From assembly GCF_002115825.1 (NCBI RefSeq), contig NZ_JFJZ01000019.1, positions 1-64,000 on the forward strand: a stretch of DNA of 64,000 nt, given 5' to 3'. Made by a program: the position numbers and the translations under genes. The notes under the pieces are model-generated. The model saw only the letters and a program-made list of their open reading frames with translations. It made no database searches and was not told the origin of the DNA. Origin of the DNA: Thalassospira sp. MCCC 1A01428. Its GTDB lineage: Bacteria; Pseudomonadota; Alphaproteobacteria; Rhodospirillales; Thalassospiraceae. Below are positions 1 to 8,978 of the stretch, piece by piece; the stretch's first letter is position 1, and each line of letters begins with the position of its first letter.

Positions 1-324
1 TTGCTGCGCTATGCGATTGGCAAGGGCATACCGCTGTTGGAAATGATTTTATATGCCCAATATCGCGACGATGTGAATAGCGGGCTTGAAAACCGGGGCA
101 TCAAGGTGTCGCCGCTGCGCTATCGCGGCAAGGTGATTTTTGCCAGCCATCATGCCTTTTTAAACAAGGTGTTCGCGCCCACCGACTGGGCTGGCATTTA
201 CCAGCGGGTTTTGATGGATATTCCGGGTGCTTATTTAACCCGTGGCCCGGTGATGTTTGGCGATGACGAAATCCCCGGCGTGATTATTCCGCTGGTGGTG
301 ATTAATAATCTGGGTGGTTTTTAG
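1..324 (+). CDS. C-terminal part of a phage antirepressor-type protein, cut by the window edge
   Basis: The reading frame is open from the first base, so the true start lies outside the window and the visible TTG is probably internal. The 107 residues match residues 189-295 of the Bro-N protein at 12803-13690 almost exactly, with about eight base differences over the shared length. The match ends at the stop codon, after which the two sequences diverge. It sits 12 bases upstream of the first tail gene. Whether the missing N-terminus carries a Bro-N DNA-binding domain cannot be seen. It may be a second full antirepressor, a truncated duplicate, or a different protein sharing this C-terminal domain. 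Confidence 0.7.
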   Translation: MLRYAIGKGIPLLEMILYAQYRDDVNSGLENRGIKVSPLRYRGKVIFASHHAFLNKVFAPTDWAGIYQRVLMDIPGAYLTRGPVMFGDDEIPGVIIPLVVINNLGGF

Positions 325-336
325 CGAGGTTTTGCC

Positions 337-1149
337 ATGCTTGATATGGTTTATTCCGACGACATTGACGGCGTGATTAAAAAGCTGACGGATCTTGAAA
401 AATCACAGGTGCCATTTGCGATGTCAAAAGCCATCAACCGGGTGGTTTTTGAGGCCCGTGGTCAGGTTTTGTCGGATATGGGGCGGCGTTTCACCATTCG
501 CGAAAATTCCCTGAAAGCTTCCGGTGGCGGGAAAAAGCCCCTGTTTGTCGAAACCAGCAACAAAAAACAGTCTGTTATTCAGGCGGTGATCGGCACGCCG
601 CTTTGGTTTTTGGAAGATCAGGAAGCTGGTGGCGAGAGGCGGAAAACGTCGGCGTGGCTTCCGGCGTCTGGCGCGCGTGTCGGGCGGCGCGATAGTGGGC
701 GGATTTCTAAAAAGTTCAACCGTGCGGATGTTCGCGACGAGGTGAAGAAAAAGGCGCCATCGCGGCGGCGTCGTTCAAAAACCAACCCTGTGCCTTATGC
801 CCCGCAAACCCCGTTTATCGCGACCATGAAAAGCGGTAAGCGGGGTGTTTTTATTCGGCGCAGCAAGAAAAAGCGCACACCGATTTCGCTGCTTTATACA
901 GTGAATGACAGCGTGAAAATCGCGCCACGCTGGAAGTTCGGGGAAACGGTACAGCATCTAAGCGACAAGCGCCTGCGGGCCTATTTTCTGCAGGAACTGG
1001 AAGCTGCAATGGCGTCCTCGAAAAAGGGCCCGCTTAAAAGCTGGTATGTGACGCATTTGCTGGAAAGCGAAAAACCGTCTGATGTTGGTTTTGCATCGGG
1101 CGGGCTGGAGCAGCTTAAATCCGTAGGGTCGCCCATTTCAGGAATGTAA
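337..1149 (+). CDS. Putative phage minor tail protein (GpZ-like)
   Basis: This 270-residue, very basic protein starts at an ATG with GAGG upstream and ends five bases before the gpN-like gene. Its N-terminal part has the pattern of tail proteins of the lambda GpZ type: a helical stretch with an alanine/asparagine/arginine motif (SKAINRVVFEARGQV). A long lysine/arginine-rich centre follows (about residues 100-200), then a beta-rich end with PISLLYTVNDSVKI. In Mu-like phages this position lies between the tape measure and gpN. The GpZ assignment rests on overall pattern and position, not on a catalytic motif, so treat it as a tail or tail-completion protein of uncertain detail. Confidence 0.55.
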   Translation: MLDMVYSDDIDGVIKKLTDLEKSQVPFAMSKAINRVVFEARGQVLSDMGRRFTIRENSLKASGGGKKPLFVETSNKKQSVIQAVIGTPLWFLEDQEAGGERRKTSAWLPASGARVGRRDSGRISKKFNRADVRDEVKKKAPSRRRRSKTNPVPYAPQTPFIATMKSGKRGVFIRRSKKKRTPISLLYTVNDSVKIAPRWKFGETVQHLSDKRLRAYFLQELEAAMASSKKGPLKSWYVTHLLESEKPSDVGFASGGLEQLKSVGSPISGM

Positions 1150-1154
1150 TTGTT

Positions 1155-2378
1155 ATGTTCGAAGATGAACTGCGCGAAGGCAGCTTTCGCGGGGTGCCTT
1201 TTGTCGTGCGCGATCGCTCGCGAGGGTCAGGCCGTCGTGGCCCGACGGTCGAGCGGCCCAATCGTGACGATGCACAATCGCAGGATCTTGGCCGGAAAGT
1301 CCGGGTTTATAATATCAATGCGCTGGTCATGGCATCGGACGGGTTTAGCGACCGCGACCGGATGCTTGCTGCCCTTGAAAAACCCGGCCCCGGCACCTTT
1401 GTTGACCCGTTTGGCGGGGTCAATGCCGAACGCTGGGTCAAGGTCACTGATTATCGTGAAACCCAGTCCTTTGACCAGGGCGGGGTGGCACAATTTGCCA
1501 TCACGTTCGAGGAAGTGGATGAAAACGAGGAGCGCGGCTTTACCCGTGGTCTGGTTGATACATCATCCACCCTTTCCAAGCGGTCATCGGCGCTGGCATT
1601 GGCGGCGAAAAACGCCTTTATCCGGTCCTATGTCAGTGATGGCATGCCCGGCTTTGTCCGGCAAGGGGCGGCAAATGCCATTGGCGTGATTACTGATCAG
1701 GTGGGCGGGCAGGTTTTTACAGCCCTTGGTGTGACATCCACCATGTCCGACGCGATTGAAAAAATCGGTTCGGTGGGTTTAAGCGCCATTTCGGGCGGGG
1801 GTGTCGACATCGCCGATGGCTTGCAAGCCGGGTTTTCCATGCTGTCGGGTGCTGTGCCAGACCTTGATGATGGCCTGAACGGGTTTTTGTCGCTTGGTGG
1901 GTATGACGGCCTGGTATCAAATGCCCCGGCGGTAACGGGCACGCGGATTATCGAGGCAACAAATATTTCATCACTTGGCAGTTTGGTGCGGCGTACGGCG
2001 ATTTCGGCGGCGGGGGAATTGCTGCCGAAATACAGTTTCGTTTCATACAATCAGGCGCGTGACATTGCCGAAAAGTTTGTCGGTGTGATTGATGCCGAAA
2101 TGGACCGGGCCGGGGGCATCGACCCCGGGCAGGCTGATAACGGTGTTTTTGCCGCCCTGGCCGATTTGCGGCCCGCCGTGATTGAACATACCCAGTCCGA
2201 GGGATCAGGCAAGGCGCGGGTGATTAACGATACACCCTGGCGCAGTGAACCGGCCTTTGTCACCGCGCACCGCCTTTATGGCGATGCGACCCGTGCTAGC
2301 GAAATTATTGCCCGCAACGGCACCAAGCACCCCAACCAGATTGCGGGTGGCAGCGCAATCGAGGTTCTTGATGAATGA
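1155..2378 (+). CDS. Mu gpN-like tail/DNA circularization protein
   Basis: The 407-residue product has the typical N-terminal domain of the DNA-circularization N family (Mu gp43, gpN). The start MFEDELREGSFRGVPFVV is followed by the conserved region ending near AQFAITFEEV at about residues 108-117. The C-terminal 280 residues are less conserved and helical, with glycine-rich stretches. In Mu the protein is a baseplate-proximal tail component that binds the end of the tail tube; the name comes from an old phenotype in related phages. Its stop overlaps the start of the gpP-like gene by eight bases, showing translational coupling within one tail operon. Confidence 0.85.
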   Translation: MFEDELREGSFRGVPFVVRDRSRGSGRRGPTVERPNRDDAQSQDLGRKVRVYNINALVMASDGFSDRDRMLAALEKPGPGTFVDPFGGVNAERWVKVTDYRETQSFDQGGVAQFAITFEEVDENEERGFTRGLVDTSSTLSKRSSALALAAKNAFIRSYVSDGMPGFVRQGAANAIGVITDQVGGQVFTALGVTSTMSDAIEKIGSVGLSAISGGGVDIADGLQAGFSMLSGAVPDLDDGLNGFLSLGGYDGLVSNAPAVTGTRIIEATNISSLGSLVRRTAISAAGELLPKYSFVSYNQARDIAEKFVGVIDAEMDRAGGIDPGQADNGVFAALADLRPAVIEHTQSEGSGKARVINDTPWRSEPAFVTAHRLYGDATRASEIIARNGTKHPNQIAGGSAIEVLDE

Positions 2379-3468
2379 TGAAAAGCCGGAAATCCTGCTG
2401 GATGGCGTGATTTACAATGACTGGCAAAAATGCGCCATCAACCTGTCCATCGACGATATCGCTGATACTTTTGCCGTGACCGCCACCGAATTTCGCCCCG
2501 ATCATGGCGACGCCTTAAAGGCGGTTGTGCGCTATGGCGAAGAAACCATCCTGACCGGCCATATTGAAACAATCGATATTTCAACGGTGCCAGATCAGGA
2601 AGGCGTGCGGCTTTCGGGCCGCTCCAATGCCGGGGATCTGGTGGATTGTTCGGCGATTGTTTCGGGCGGGGAATTGCGCAAGCTAACCCTGTTGGAAGCG
2701 GCAAGGGTGCTGTGCAAACCCTTTGGCATTGCCGTGCGCGCCCTTGTCGATACCGGGACTGCGTTTGATAAAATCAAGGTGGAACAAGGCGAGAGCGTTT
2801 CGCAGGTGCTAGACCGCATTTGTCGCGAGCGGGGGTTTAATGCCTGGTCGGATGGGGATGGCGGCATTGCGCTGGGCCGCCCCGGTTGGGGCCGGGCGCA
2901 AACCAGCCTGCGAATGCGGTTTACGGATGGCGGGCAGCTTCGCCGCGATAACAATATTATCGAACTTTCCTCAACCCTTACCCTGTCGAACCGTTTTGAT
3001 CGCTTGATCATGCGAAGCCAGGCGGCAACCAGTGATACCGATTTTGGGCTTTCTGCCGCGCAACCCGAGGCAACCGCGCGTGATGACGCCGTAGCCCGTT
3101 ATCGCCCCAAAATCATTACATCGGACGGGGCAGGTGCGGCGGCGGATTTGCAAAAGCGCGTGGATTGGGAAGTTGCCCGGCGGGTAGGGAAATCAACATC
3201 GGTTCGTTACACGGTGGAGGGCTGGCGGCAAGTTGCTGGCGGTGATTTGTGGCGTCCCGGCCTGCTGGTATCGGTGGTCGATGAACCGACAAACATCAAT
3301 AGCGACATGCTGATTACTGCTGTCTCGCTGACGCTTGACGAAGATAAAGGCGGTTATCGCGCCAGTCTTGACCTTGAACCGCTCGCGGCATGGCTGCCTG
3401 CGCCCACTATTTCAAAGGCCGCTGGCGGTGCGCAATACGAGGCGCTGCGCCGTGCTGCACGGGGGTGA
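2371..3468 (+). CDS. Mu gpP-like baseplate hub protein
   Basis: This 365-residue protein belongs to the Mu gp44 (gpP) / T4 gp27-like hub family, which caps the tail tube and carries the spike. The N-terminal motif with EILLDGVIYNDW, the DAF-like central part and the late VSLTLDEDKGGYRASLDLEP segment fit the family, and length is normal. A longer frame starts at 2245, but the ATG at 2371 overlaps the end of the gpN gene by eight bases and starts exactly at the conserved N-terminus, so it is preferred. The stop codon shares one base with the next gene's ATG. Confidence 0.85.
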   Translation: MNDEKPEILLDGVIYNDWQKCAINLSIDDIADTFAVTATEFRPDHGDALKAVVRYGEETILTGHIETIDISTVPDQEGVRLSGRSNAGDLVDCSAIVSGGELRKLTLLEAARVLCKPFGIAVRALVDTGTAFDKIKVEQGESVSQVLDRICRERGFNAWSDGDGGIALGRPGWGRAQTSLRMRFTDGGQLRRDNNIIELSSTLTLSNRFDRLIMRSQAATSDTDFGLSAAQPEATARDDAVARYRPKIITSDGAGAAADLQKRVDWEVARRVGKSTSVRYTVEGWRQVAGGDLWRPGLLVSVVDEPTNINSDMLITAVSLTLDEDKGGYRASLDLEPLAAWLPAPTISKAAGGAQYEALRRAARG

Positions 3469-4082
3469 TGATGCTTGAATACCTGTTGGAACGGCTAACG
3501 CGACGCGTTGAGAACATGCTGTTTCGGGCTGTTGTGCGCTATGTGCGATTGTCCGAACAGGGTGGGGCGCGGGTGGCGCAAGTGGCGGGCCGCGCGGGTG
3601 AAACGCCCGACGATGTGACGGTGATGTTGCCCTATGGTTTTGACCACATTCCGCACCCGGTGGATGCGTCCGGGCGCGGTGCGGAAATGATCGCGCTAAT
3701 GGTAGAACGCAACCTGGTGGTGGCCCTGCCTGCAATGGACCGGCGGCACCGGGCGCAATCGGGCGCATCGGAAAACGGTGAAATATCGCTCTATGATGAT
3801 CAGGGGCAACGCATCACGTTAAAGCGGGGCCGTAAGGCACTAATTGAAACAGATATTTTGCATATCGTTGCGGCCAATAAGGTTATTATCACTGCCCCGC
3901 TGGCAGAATTTTCCGGCAATGTCACCATTGGCGGCAACCTGACTGTGGCCGGCGATATCACCGATCAGACAGGGGCAGGCAATGCCCGGTCAATGGCCGG
4001 AATGCGCGAAACCTATAACGGGCATGACCATGCCGAAAATGATAATGGCGGCCCCACCGGCACCCCAAATCAGGAAATGTAA
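3468..4082 (+). CDS. Mu gp45-like baseplate spike protein
   Basis: The 204-residue product matches the phage baseplate assembly protein V / Mu gp45 family, the trimeric membrane-piercing spike. The N-terminal half is an OB-fold region (arginine-rich start, GRAGETPDDVTVMLPYGF). The C-terminal half is a triple-stranded beta-helix-like repeat, visible as GNVTIGGNLTVAGDIT. Near the end is HDHAENDNGG, resembling the HxH motif that binds iron at the tip in the Mu and P2 spikes. The start at 3468 overlaps the hub stop by one base; a second ATG follows directly at 3471. Confidence 0.85.
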   Translation: MMLEYLLERLTRRVENMLFRAVVRYVRLSEQGGARVAQVAGRAGETPDDVTVMLPYGFDHIPHPVDASGRGAEMIALMVERNLVVALPAMDRRHRAQSGASENGEISLYDDQGQRITLKRGRKALIETDILHIVAANKVIITAPLAEFSGNVTIGGNLTVAGDITDQTGAGNARSMAGMRETYNGHDHAENDNGGPTGTPNQEM

Positions 4083-4084
4083 AC

Positions 4085-4576
4085 ATGGCCGATTATGCCT
4101 ATACCGACCTTGCTGTGCGGTTCGATGAAACGCGCAAGCGGTTTGATTTGCAATTGGTTGATGGTGTTTCTTCATCTTTTAAAACAGATCACGGGCTTGA
4201 AACCGCCATTATCGCCAGCCTGTTTACCGACCGCCGCGCGCGGGATGACGATGCTGTGCCCGATGGCGACCGTCGGGGTTTTTGGGGCGATGCCTGGCCG
4301 GTGATACCGGGCTTAAAGGTCGGGTCGCGGTTATGGCTTCTGAACCGCGAAATTATTACCCCGCAAACCATCGCCCGGGTGCGCGAATATGGCAGCGAGG
4401 CTTTGCGATGGCTGACTGATAATGGCTTTGCCCGGTCAGTCACATTTGAGGCGTTTCGCGACCGTGACGCGGGGCGTTGGGTCATTTCGGCGCGGGCCTC
4501 AATCGAGCGGCCCGATGGCCAGCTTTTTGAGCGCCGCTTTGCCAATATCTGGAACTGGATGGACCAAAACCAATGA
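4085..4576 (+). CDS. Mu gp46-like baseplate (wedge) protein
   Basis: The protein has 163 residues, slightly longer than the usual family length. The pattern DRRGFWGDAWP near residues 61-71 is the hallmark of the phage GP46 family (RGGWWGD in others). The family corresponds to the gpW/gp25-type baseplate wedge that connects the sheath initiator to the spike. It starts two bases after the gp45 stop and overlaps the next gene by an ATGA, so it is clearly part of the tail operon. Confidence 0.85.
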   Translation: MADYAYTDLAVRFDETRKRFDLQLVDGVSSSFKTDHGLETAIIASLFTDRRARDDDAVPDGDRRGFWGDAWPVIPGLKVGSRLWLLNREIITPQTIARVREYGSEALRWLTDNGFARSVTFEAFRDRDAGRWVISARASIERPDGQLFERRFANIWNWMDQNQ

Positions 4577-5667
4577 CCAGCAAGCTGACCGGCTTTTATA
4601 CTCCGGCATTCCCGGATCTGCGCAATCAGGCAAAGGCGGCCTATGAAACCCGGCTGGGGCAGGGTGTGACCATCGGGCAGGGCCCTGTCGCCGCCATGCC
4701 CTATATTGATGGCATGATGGCCTTTGGTGCCTATGGCTATATGGATTACGTCGCCGCGCAAACGATGGTTTTATATGCGACCGGCGAAAACCTTGACGGG
4801 CACGGTTTTACCTATGATGTGCCGCGCCAGCCTGCCACTCGTGCCAGTGGGTCTGTAACCTTTACCGGCCTGACCGGCGCGGCGCTTGATGCCGGGCTGA
4901 TCGTGAAAAGTGCGGCGGGTGTGCAATACCAGATCAAGGACGGTGTCACGCTGGTGGCTGGGCAGGCGGTTGCCACGATTACGGCGATTGATCCCGGTGC
5001 GGCGGGTAATCTGGCGGCGGGCAGCACTTTAACGCTGGTTTCGCCGGTTTCGGGTGTCGACCCAACCTGTATCGTCGGCGTGGCTGGCTTGGCCGGTGGG
5101 GCCGATGCCGAACAGGATGGCCGCCCGGGCATTCGCGAATTTTATCGGGGCCGGATTTTGGACCGTATCCGCAAACCGCCACAAGGCGGTGCCGGGTATG
5201 ATTATGAAGCCTGGGCACGGGAAGTGCCCGGCGTGACGCGCGTTTGGGTGTCACCGCGTGAAATGGGTGCGGGCACTGTCACGGTGCGGTTCATGATGGA
5301 TATTGTGCGCGCCGATCAGGGCGGCATTCCGCAACCCGGTGATGTCGCGATTATGCAGGATTACCTTGATGAACGCCGCCCGGTGAATGCCGATGTGTTT
5401 GCCGTGGCCCCCATTGGTGTGCCGCTTGACGTGACCGTGGCGGGGCTTGATCCTGACACGCCCGCCGTGCGCCAGCAAATCGCGGCGGAATTTTCCGATA
5501 TGCTGTACCGGCGTGCCGTTCCAGGTGGCACCATTGGTCTGGACTGGATCGGCGAGGCCGTATCCGTCGCGGCGGGCGAAAACCGTCATCGGCTGACCAG
5601 CCCTACCGATGATATTGACCACGCAACCGGCCAAATTGCCATTTCCGGGGTGATAACCTATGACTGA
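4573..5667 (+). CDS. Mu gp47-like baseplate J protein
   Basis: The 364-residue product is a baseplate J / Mu gp47 family protein, the main wedge component of the contractile tail baseplate. Recognisable parts are the alanine/glycine-rich Ig-like insert at about residues 85-180, the FRGRIL-type stretch (REFYRGRILDRIRKPPQGG), and DYEAWAREVPGVTRVWV. Length is normal. The start overlaps the gp46 stop by four bases and the gp48 gene begins eight bases before its stop. Confidence 0.9.
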   Translation: MTSKLTGFYTPAFPDLRNQAKAAYETRLGQGVTIGQGPVAAMPYIDGMMAFGAYGYMDYVAAQTMVLYATGENLDGHGFTYDVPRQPATRASGSVTFTGLTGAALDAGLIVKSAAGVQYQIKDGVTLVAGQAVATITAIDPGAAGNLAAGSTLTLVSPVSGVDPTCIVGVAGLAGGADAEQDGRPGIREFYRGRILDRIRKPPQGGAGYDYEAWAREVPGVTRVWVSPREMGAGTVTVRFMMDIVRADQGGIPQPGDVAIMQDYLDERRPVNADVFAVAPIGVPLDVTVAGLDPDTPAVRQQIAAEFSDMLYRRAVPGGTIGLDWIGEAVSVAAGENRHRLTSPTDDIDHATGQIAISGVITYD

Positions 5668-7486
5668 TTATGATGACCGGCTGGAAGCCTATGCCGAGAC
5701 GGCGGCGGCGGCCCTGCCGCCCGGGGCCTTTTGGCAGGGATTTCGGGATTACGACGGCGCGGGCCGCGACCTTTTGCGCGCCAAGGCACAAACCTGGCTG
5801 GATGTAGACCTTGCCGCCGAACGGCTGATCGCCGAAAGCCAGCCGGGCCGTGCATCCGAAATGCTGGCCGATCACGAAACACAAGTCGGTTTGCCCGATT
5901 GCTGCTTTCAAACCCTGAGTGTCAATATCGAGGATCGCCGTAATGCCGTGCTAACCCGCTATCGAGCGCAGGGCGGCCAACGCCCGCAATATTTCATCGA
6001 TCTGGCAAAAAGCCTTGGCTATGACGTGACCATCACGGAAAGCCGCCCGTTTGTCTGCGGCCTAAGCGAAATCGGCGGGGATTCATCCGGTGCCGCCCCG
6101 GTCACGCGCCTTGATACCATCGGTGCGGATCGCTTTTCGTGGAAAGTGGTGGTGCCCGAACCGCGTGTCACCTGGTTTCGCTGTGGCTCTGGCGTGCTGG
6201 GGCAGGATGCCCTTGCTACCATAAACCGGGCCGATGATCTGGAATGTTTGCTTGCCAGGTATCAGCCTGCACAACAGGATTTAACGGTTTCCTATCGCGG
6301 CATCCCCGAACCGATCATCGATATTGACCTGCGCACCGGTCTGCCTGCTGGGTGGCAATTTACCCGTAACAGCTTTGCAAGTTATGTGAATGCCAGTGGT
6401 GAAATTGCGCAGGCTGGTATCGATGAATTGCGGGTTCAGCATGACCTGCTTTCGTTGAGAAAGTTGGGCGGGCGGATTGATGGTAAATCGAGTGATCTAA
6501 TGACAATTGGCTATAATATGGATCACTGGACACGAAATACCGGATCAATCGTTACTCGAACTGCTAACTACACAGAGGGTCTAATTGCGGGGCAAAATAC
6601 CGCTGTGCGATGGAAGGTTGAGTCAGGTGATAGCACATCTTTGGGTTCATTTCGGGTAATTGCCTTAAACGGCGCTTCTAAATATAAATTAATGCTAGCG
6701 GTTAAGGCATTGCCTGGTAATGAAACTACCACACTTAGGTTTGGCCCTAACCATGCTAATATAGATTTGAACCCTGTTACTGGCGCATATTCGATCGCTT
6801 ACGGAATTGTCTGGATCAACGATATTTCTGTTCAGAAAGTAAATGGGTTTTATTTGGTAAAAGCTAATTTCACGGTAAAACCCGATGACGACAGCGTAGA
6901 GTATGACACATTTACATTGTACAACCGTGAGCGAAATACTGTTGCTGACCTGGCTATCGATTTTTACAGTGTTGTTGATAACTGGGAACCTTTCGCATTT
7001 TTATATGGTGAAACCTGCGAGGCTGACAAACTAAAAATCCCGTTGTCCAGTGTTGCAGGCTGGCAGGATGGCGAGCCGTTTGAAATCACCGTGAGCGGTT
7101 GGACTGCGGAGGGAATTGGGCCTGTATCTCAAAATATGGTGTCGATTGATGATGGGTCATCGGCGAACTTAATAACGGCGTATCGGGATAGTGCCAGCAT
7201 AATAAAGCTTGCTGTTTTATCTGATGGTGCCATGCAAGCACCAATTGCTGGGCCTGCGGTTATCGGTAAGCATCATCTGGAAATCATCGCCCACATCGAA
7301 AACAATAATTTCTGGTTTTCGGTATCCGTCGATGGCGGTGCAGCGATTACATACGGTCCTGATACTTCCGGCACCATCCCCACCGGCCTAACCACAATCG
7401 TTCTTGGCGACCGGTCAGACGGGCTGCGCACCTTGTTCGGGGAAATCGAAAAATTCAAGCTGCGCTTTTTATCAACACCTGCCTAG
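5660..7486 (+). CDS. Mu gp48-like tail protein fused to a C-terminal binding region
   Basis: Residues 1 to about 215 form a DUF2313/YmfQ (Mu gp48) domain, usually a protein of about 200 residues that links baseplate wedge to tail fibres. It is recognised by ALLPPG-like ALPPGAFWQG and the LGYDVTITESRPFVCG segment. The remaining almost 400 residues are foreign to that family. Residues about 220-455 look like a beta-sandwich carbohydrate-binding module (start LPAGWQFTRNSFASYVNASG), and residues about 456-608 resemble a concanavalin/LamG-like jelly roll ending in GEIEKFKLRF. Bases about 6470-7020 are clearly AT-richer than the flanks, suggesting an acquired module. The fusion probably adds surface-binding capacity to the baseplate (inference). 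Confidence 0.8.
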   Translation: MTDYDDRLEAYAETAAAALPPGAFWQGFRDYDGAGRDLLRAKAQTWLDVDLAAERLIAESQPGRASEMLADHETQVGLPDCCFQTLSVNIEDRRNAVLTRYRAQGGQRPQYFIDLAKSLGYDVTITESRPFVCGLSEIGGDSSGAAPVTRLDTIGADRFSWKVVVPEPRVTWFRCGSGVLGQDALATINRADDLECLLARYQPAQQDLTVSYRGIPEPIIDIDLRTGLPAGWQFTRNSFASYVNASGEIAQAGIDELRVQHDLLSLRKLGGRIDGKSSDLMTIGYNMDHWTRNTGSIVTRTANYTEGLIAGQNTAVRWKVESGDSTSLGSFRVIALNGASKYKLMLAVKALPGNETTTLRFGPNHANIDLNPVTGAYSIAYGIVWINDISVQKVNGFYLVKANFTVKPDDDSVEYDTFTLYNRERNTVADLAIDFYSVVDNWEPFAFLYGETCEADKLKIPLSSVAGWQDGEPFEITVSGWTAEGIGPVSQNMVSIDDGSSANLITAYRDSASIIKLAVLSDGAMQAPIAGPAVIGKHHLEIIAHIENNNFWFSVSVDGGAAITYGPDTSGTIPTGLTTIVLGDRSDGLRTLFGEIEKFKLRFLSTPA

Positions 7487-7517
7487 ATCGCGTATCTCCA
7501 ATCTAAAATCCAGCACA

Positions 7518-7542
7518 GGCCCGGTTTTCCGGGTCTTTTTTT
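7518..7542 (+). terminator. Rho-independent terminator after the tail baseplate operon
   Basis: CCCGG-TTTT-CCGGG forms the stem core, extended outward by one G-T and one G-C pair, and is followed by seven T. It lies 31 bases after the gp48 stop and 25 bases before the tail-fibre start. It may reduce, rather than stop, late transcription reaching the fibre and lysis genes. Confidence 0.7.
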
Positions 7543-7566
7543 ATTCCCGAACGTTAGAGGTTTGTC

Positions 7567-8277
7567 ATGGAATATATCCCCCCGTTCAATGGGGATTTGA
7601 GTAACCCTGATCGATCCTGGGTCAATGCCGATCCGGCAAATGCTATTGAGGGGTCCCGCCCTTCTGCGCAGGCTTTTGAACATCCGATCCGCGAAATCGT
7701 TAAAGTGATCATGGATGCGGGTCTTGAACCCGATGGCAATGACCTGACCCAGCTTTCCGCCGCAATCGCGGCCATGATTGCCGGGGCCATTGATGACCTG
7801 CCGCCTGCTGATACCTTGCCTGTTGGGGCGGTCGTGCCTGCGCTTGGCACAACGCCGTTTCCGGGTTTTTTGCTGTTGGATGCCAGCATGCCCTTGCGGG
7901 CGGATTATCCTGCTTTGTGGGCTTATGTACAAACCAGCGGCAACCTGATTACCGAAGCGAACTGGAACGAGGCGACATCCGGTTCCTTTTCTTCTGGCAA
8001 TGGCACCACCAATTTCCGGCTCCCTGATGCCCGTGGTGTTTACTTGCGTGGCTTTGACGGTGGGCGCGGCTTTGATCCCGGGCGCGTATTCGGGACCTAT
8101 CAGGCGGACGAGATCAAGGCGCATACGCATAGCTATGTCGCTGATCTCTTGCCACGCAATATCGGGCTTAATGATTTTGCTGGTTATGTCGGGCGTAACA
8201 CCGGAACGACAGGATCAACCGGCGGCCCTGAAAACCGCGTTAAAGGCATTGTCGTTAACTGGTGCATCAAATATTAA
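7567..8277 (+). CDS. Phage tail fibre protein with tail-collar domain
   Basis: The 236-residue product is a short tail fibre. Residues 1 to about 85 are a trimerising N-terminal part. Residues about 92-165 match the phage tail collar domain: LPVGAVVPALGTTPFPGFLLLDASMP, then FRLPDARGVYLRGFDGG. The C-terminal IVVNWCIKY is the standard ending of Mu/lambda-type fibres and microcystin-dependent-like proteins. It starts at an ATG with TTAGAGG upstream. It should recognise the host cell surface; the neighbouring fibre-chaperone gene supports this. Confidence 0.85.
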   Translation: MEYIPPFNGDLSNPDRSWVNADPANAIEGSRPSAQAFEHPIREIVKVIMDAGLEPDGNDLTQLSAAIAAMIAGAIDDLPPADTLPVGAVVPALGTTPFPGFLLLDASMPLRADYPALWAYVQTSGNLITEANWNEATSGSFSSGNGTTNFRLPDARGVYLRGFDGGRGFDPGRVFGTYQADEIKAHTHSYVADLLPRNIGLNDFAGYVGRNTGTTGSTGGPENRVKGIVVNWCIKY

Positions 8278-8288
8278 CGGATAAATCC

Positions 8289-8978
8289 ATGAAAATTTAC
8301 AATTATAGCCCGCGCAACGGTGTCTTTTTGGGCACTGCCATCGCACAGAAAAACCCGATGCATGAGGGTGAATTCCTGATGCCTGCCTGGGCGACCGATA
8401 TTGCCCCGCCCGATCCAGTTGCTGGCATGGTCGCCGTTTATGATTCCGATGGTGCCACCTGGTCGCTGGTTGCGGATCATCGCGGGGAAACGGTTTACAA
8501 TACCGAAACCGGGACGGCTTTTGTGATCGATGAACCGGGTAATATTCCCGATGGCCACACGGCGCTTGTGCCGCCATCGCAGGATGCCACCTGGGACGGC
8601 GCGGCATGGCAAATGCCAGCCCCGACCTATGATCAGCTTTTTGCCGCTGCGGCCAGTCGTCGTTATCGTGCTGAAATCGGCGGGTGCCTTTGGAATGATT
8701 GGGTGCAGGCAACCGATGATCGTGGGCAGGCGAAATGCATGGCCGAATTGCAGGCCATTAACGAGGGCTTGCGCGTTGATGGCGATGGCTGGAAATTTGC
8801 GCACGGGTTTGAAGCCCTGACCAATACAGAAATGCGTGATCTGGTCGTTGCGGTTCGCGCCCATGTGGCGGCCTGTTACGAAGGCGAGGGGATTATTCGG
8901 GCTGATATCGAGGCCGGAAATATTGCCGCCCTTGACGATGTTGAAAACTGGCCGAATTGGCCGGGGGTGGCGGCATGA
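8289..8978 (+). CDS. Tail fibre assembly-like protein with DUF4376-type C-terminus
   Basis: The 229-residue product begins MKIYNYSPRNGVFLGTA, like phage tail-fibre assembly chaperones. Its centre is repeat-like, with PDGHTALVPPSQDATWDGAAW. Residues about 125-215 resemble the DUF4376 domain found after collar fibres in many prophages. A longer frame starts at 8262, but the ATG at 8289 fits the N-terminal family pattern. It probably helps fold or trimerise the fibre encoded just upstream. The stop overlaps the next start as ATGA. Confidence 0.65.
   Translation: MKIYNYSPRNGVFLGTAIAQKNPMHEGEFLMPAWATDIAPPDPVAGMVAVYDSDGATWSLVADHRGETVYNTETGTAFVIDEPGNIPDGHTALVPPSQDATWDGAAWQMPAPTYDQLFAAAASRRYRAEIGGCLWNDWVQATDDRGQAKCMAELQAINEGLRVDGDGWKFAHGFEALTNTEMRDLVVAVRAHVAACYEGEGIIRADIEAGNIAALDDVENWPNWPGVAA

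Noticed and set aside
1150-1689. A 179-residue frame overlapping the gpN-like gene
   Set aside because: The gpN-like frame at 1155 has clear family motifs; this one is its shadow in another frame.
337-7486. A complete transposable Mu-like phage
   Set aside because: The tail genes are Mu-like, but no transposase is in the window and the recombinase is a tyrosine integrase beside a tRNA.
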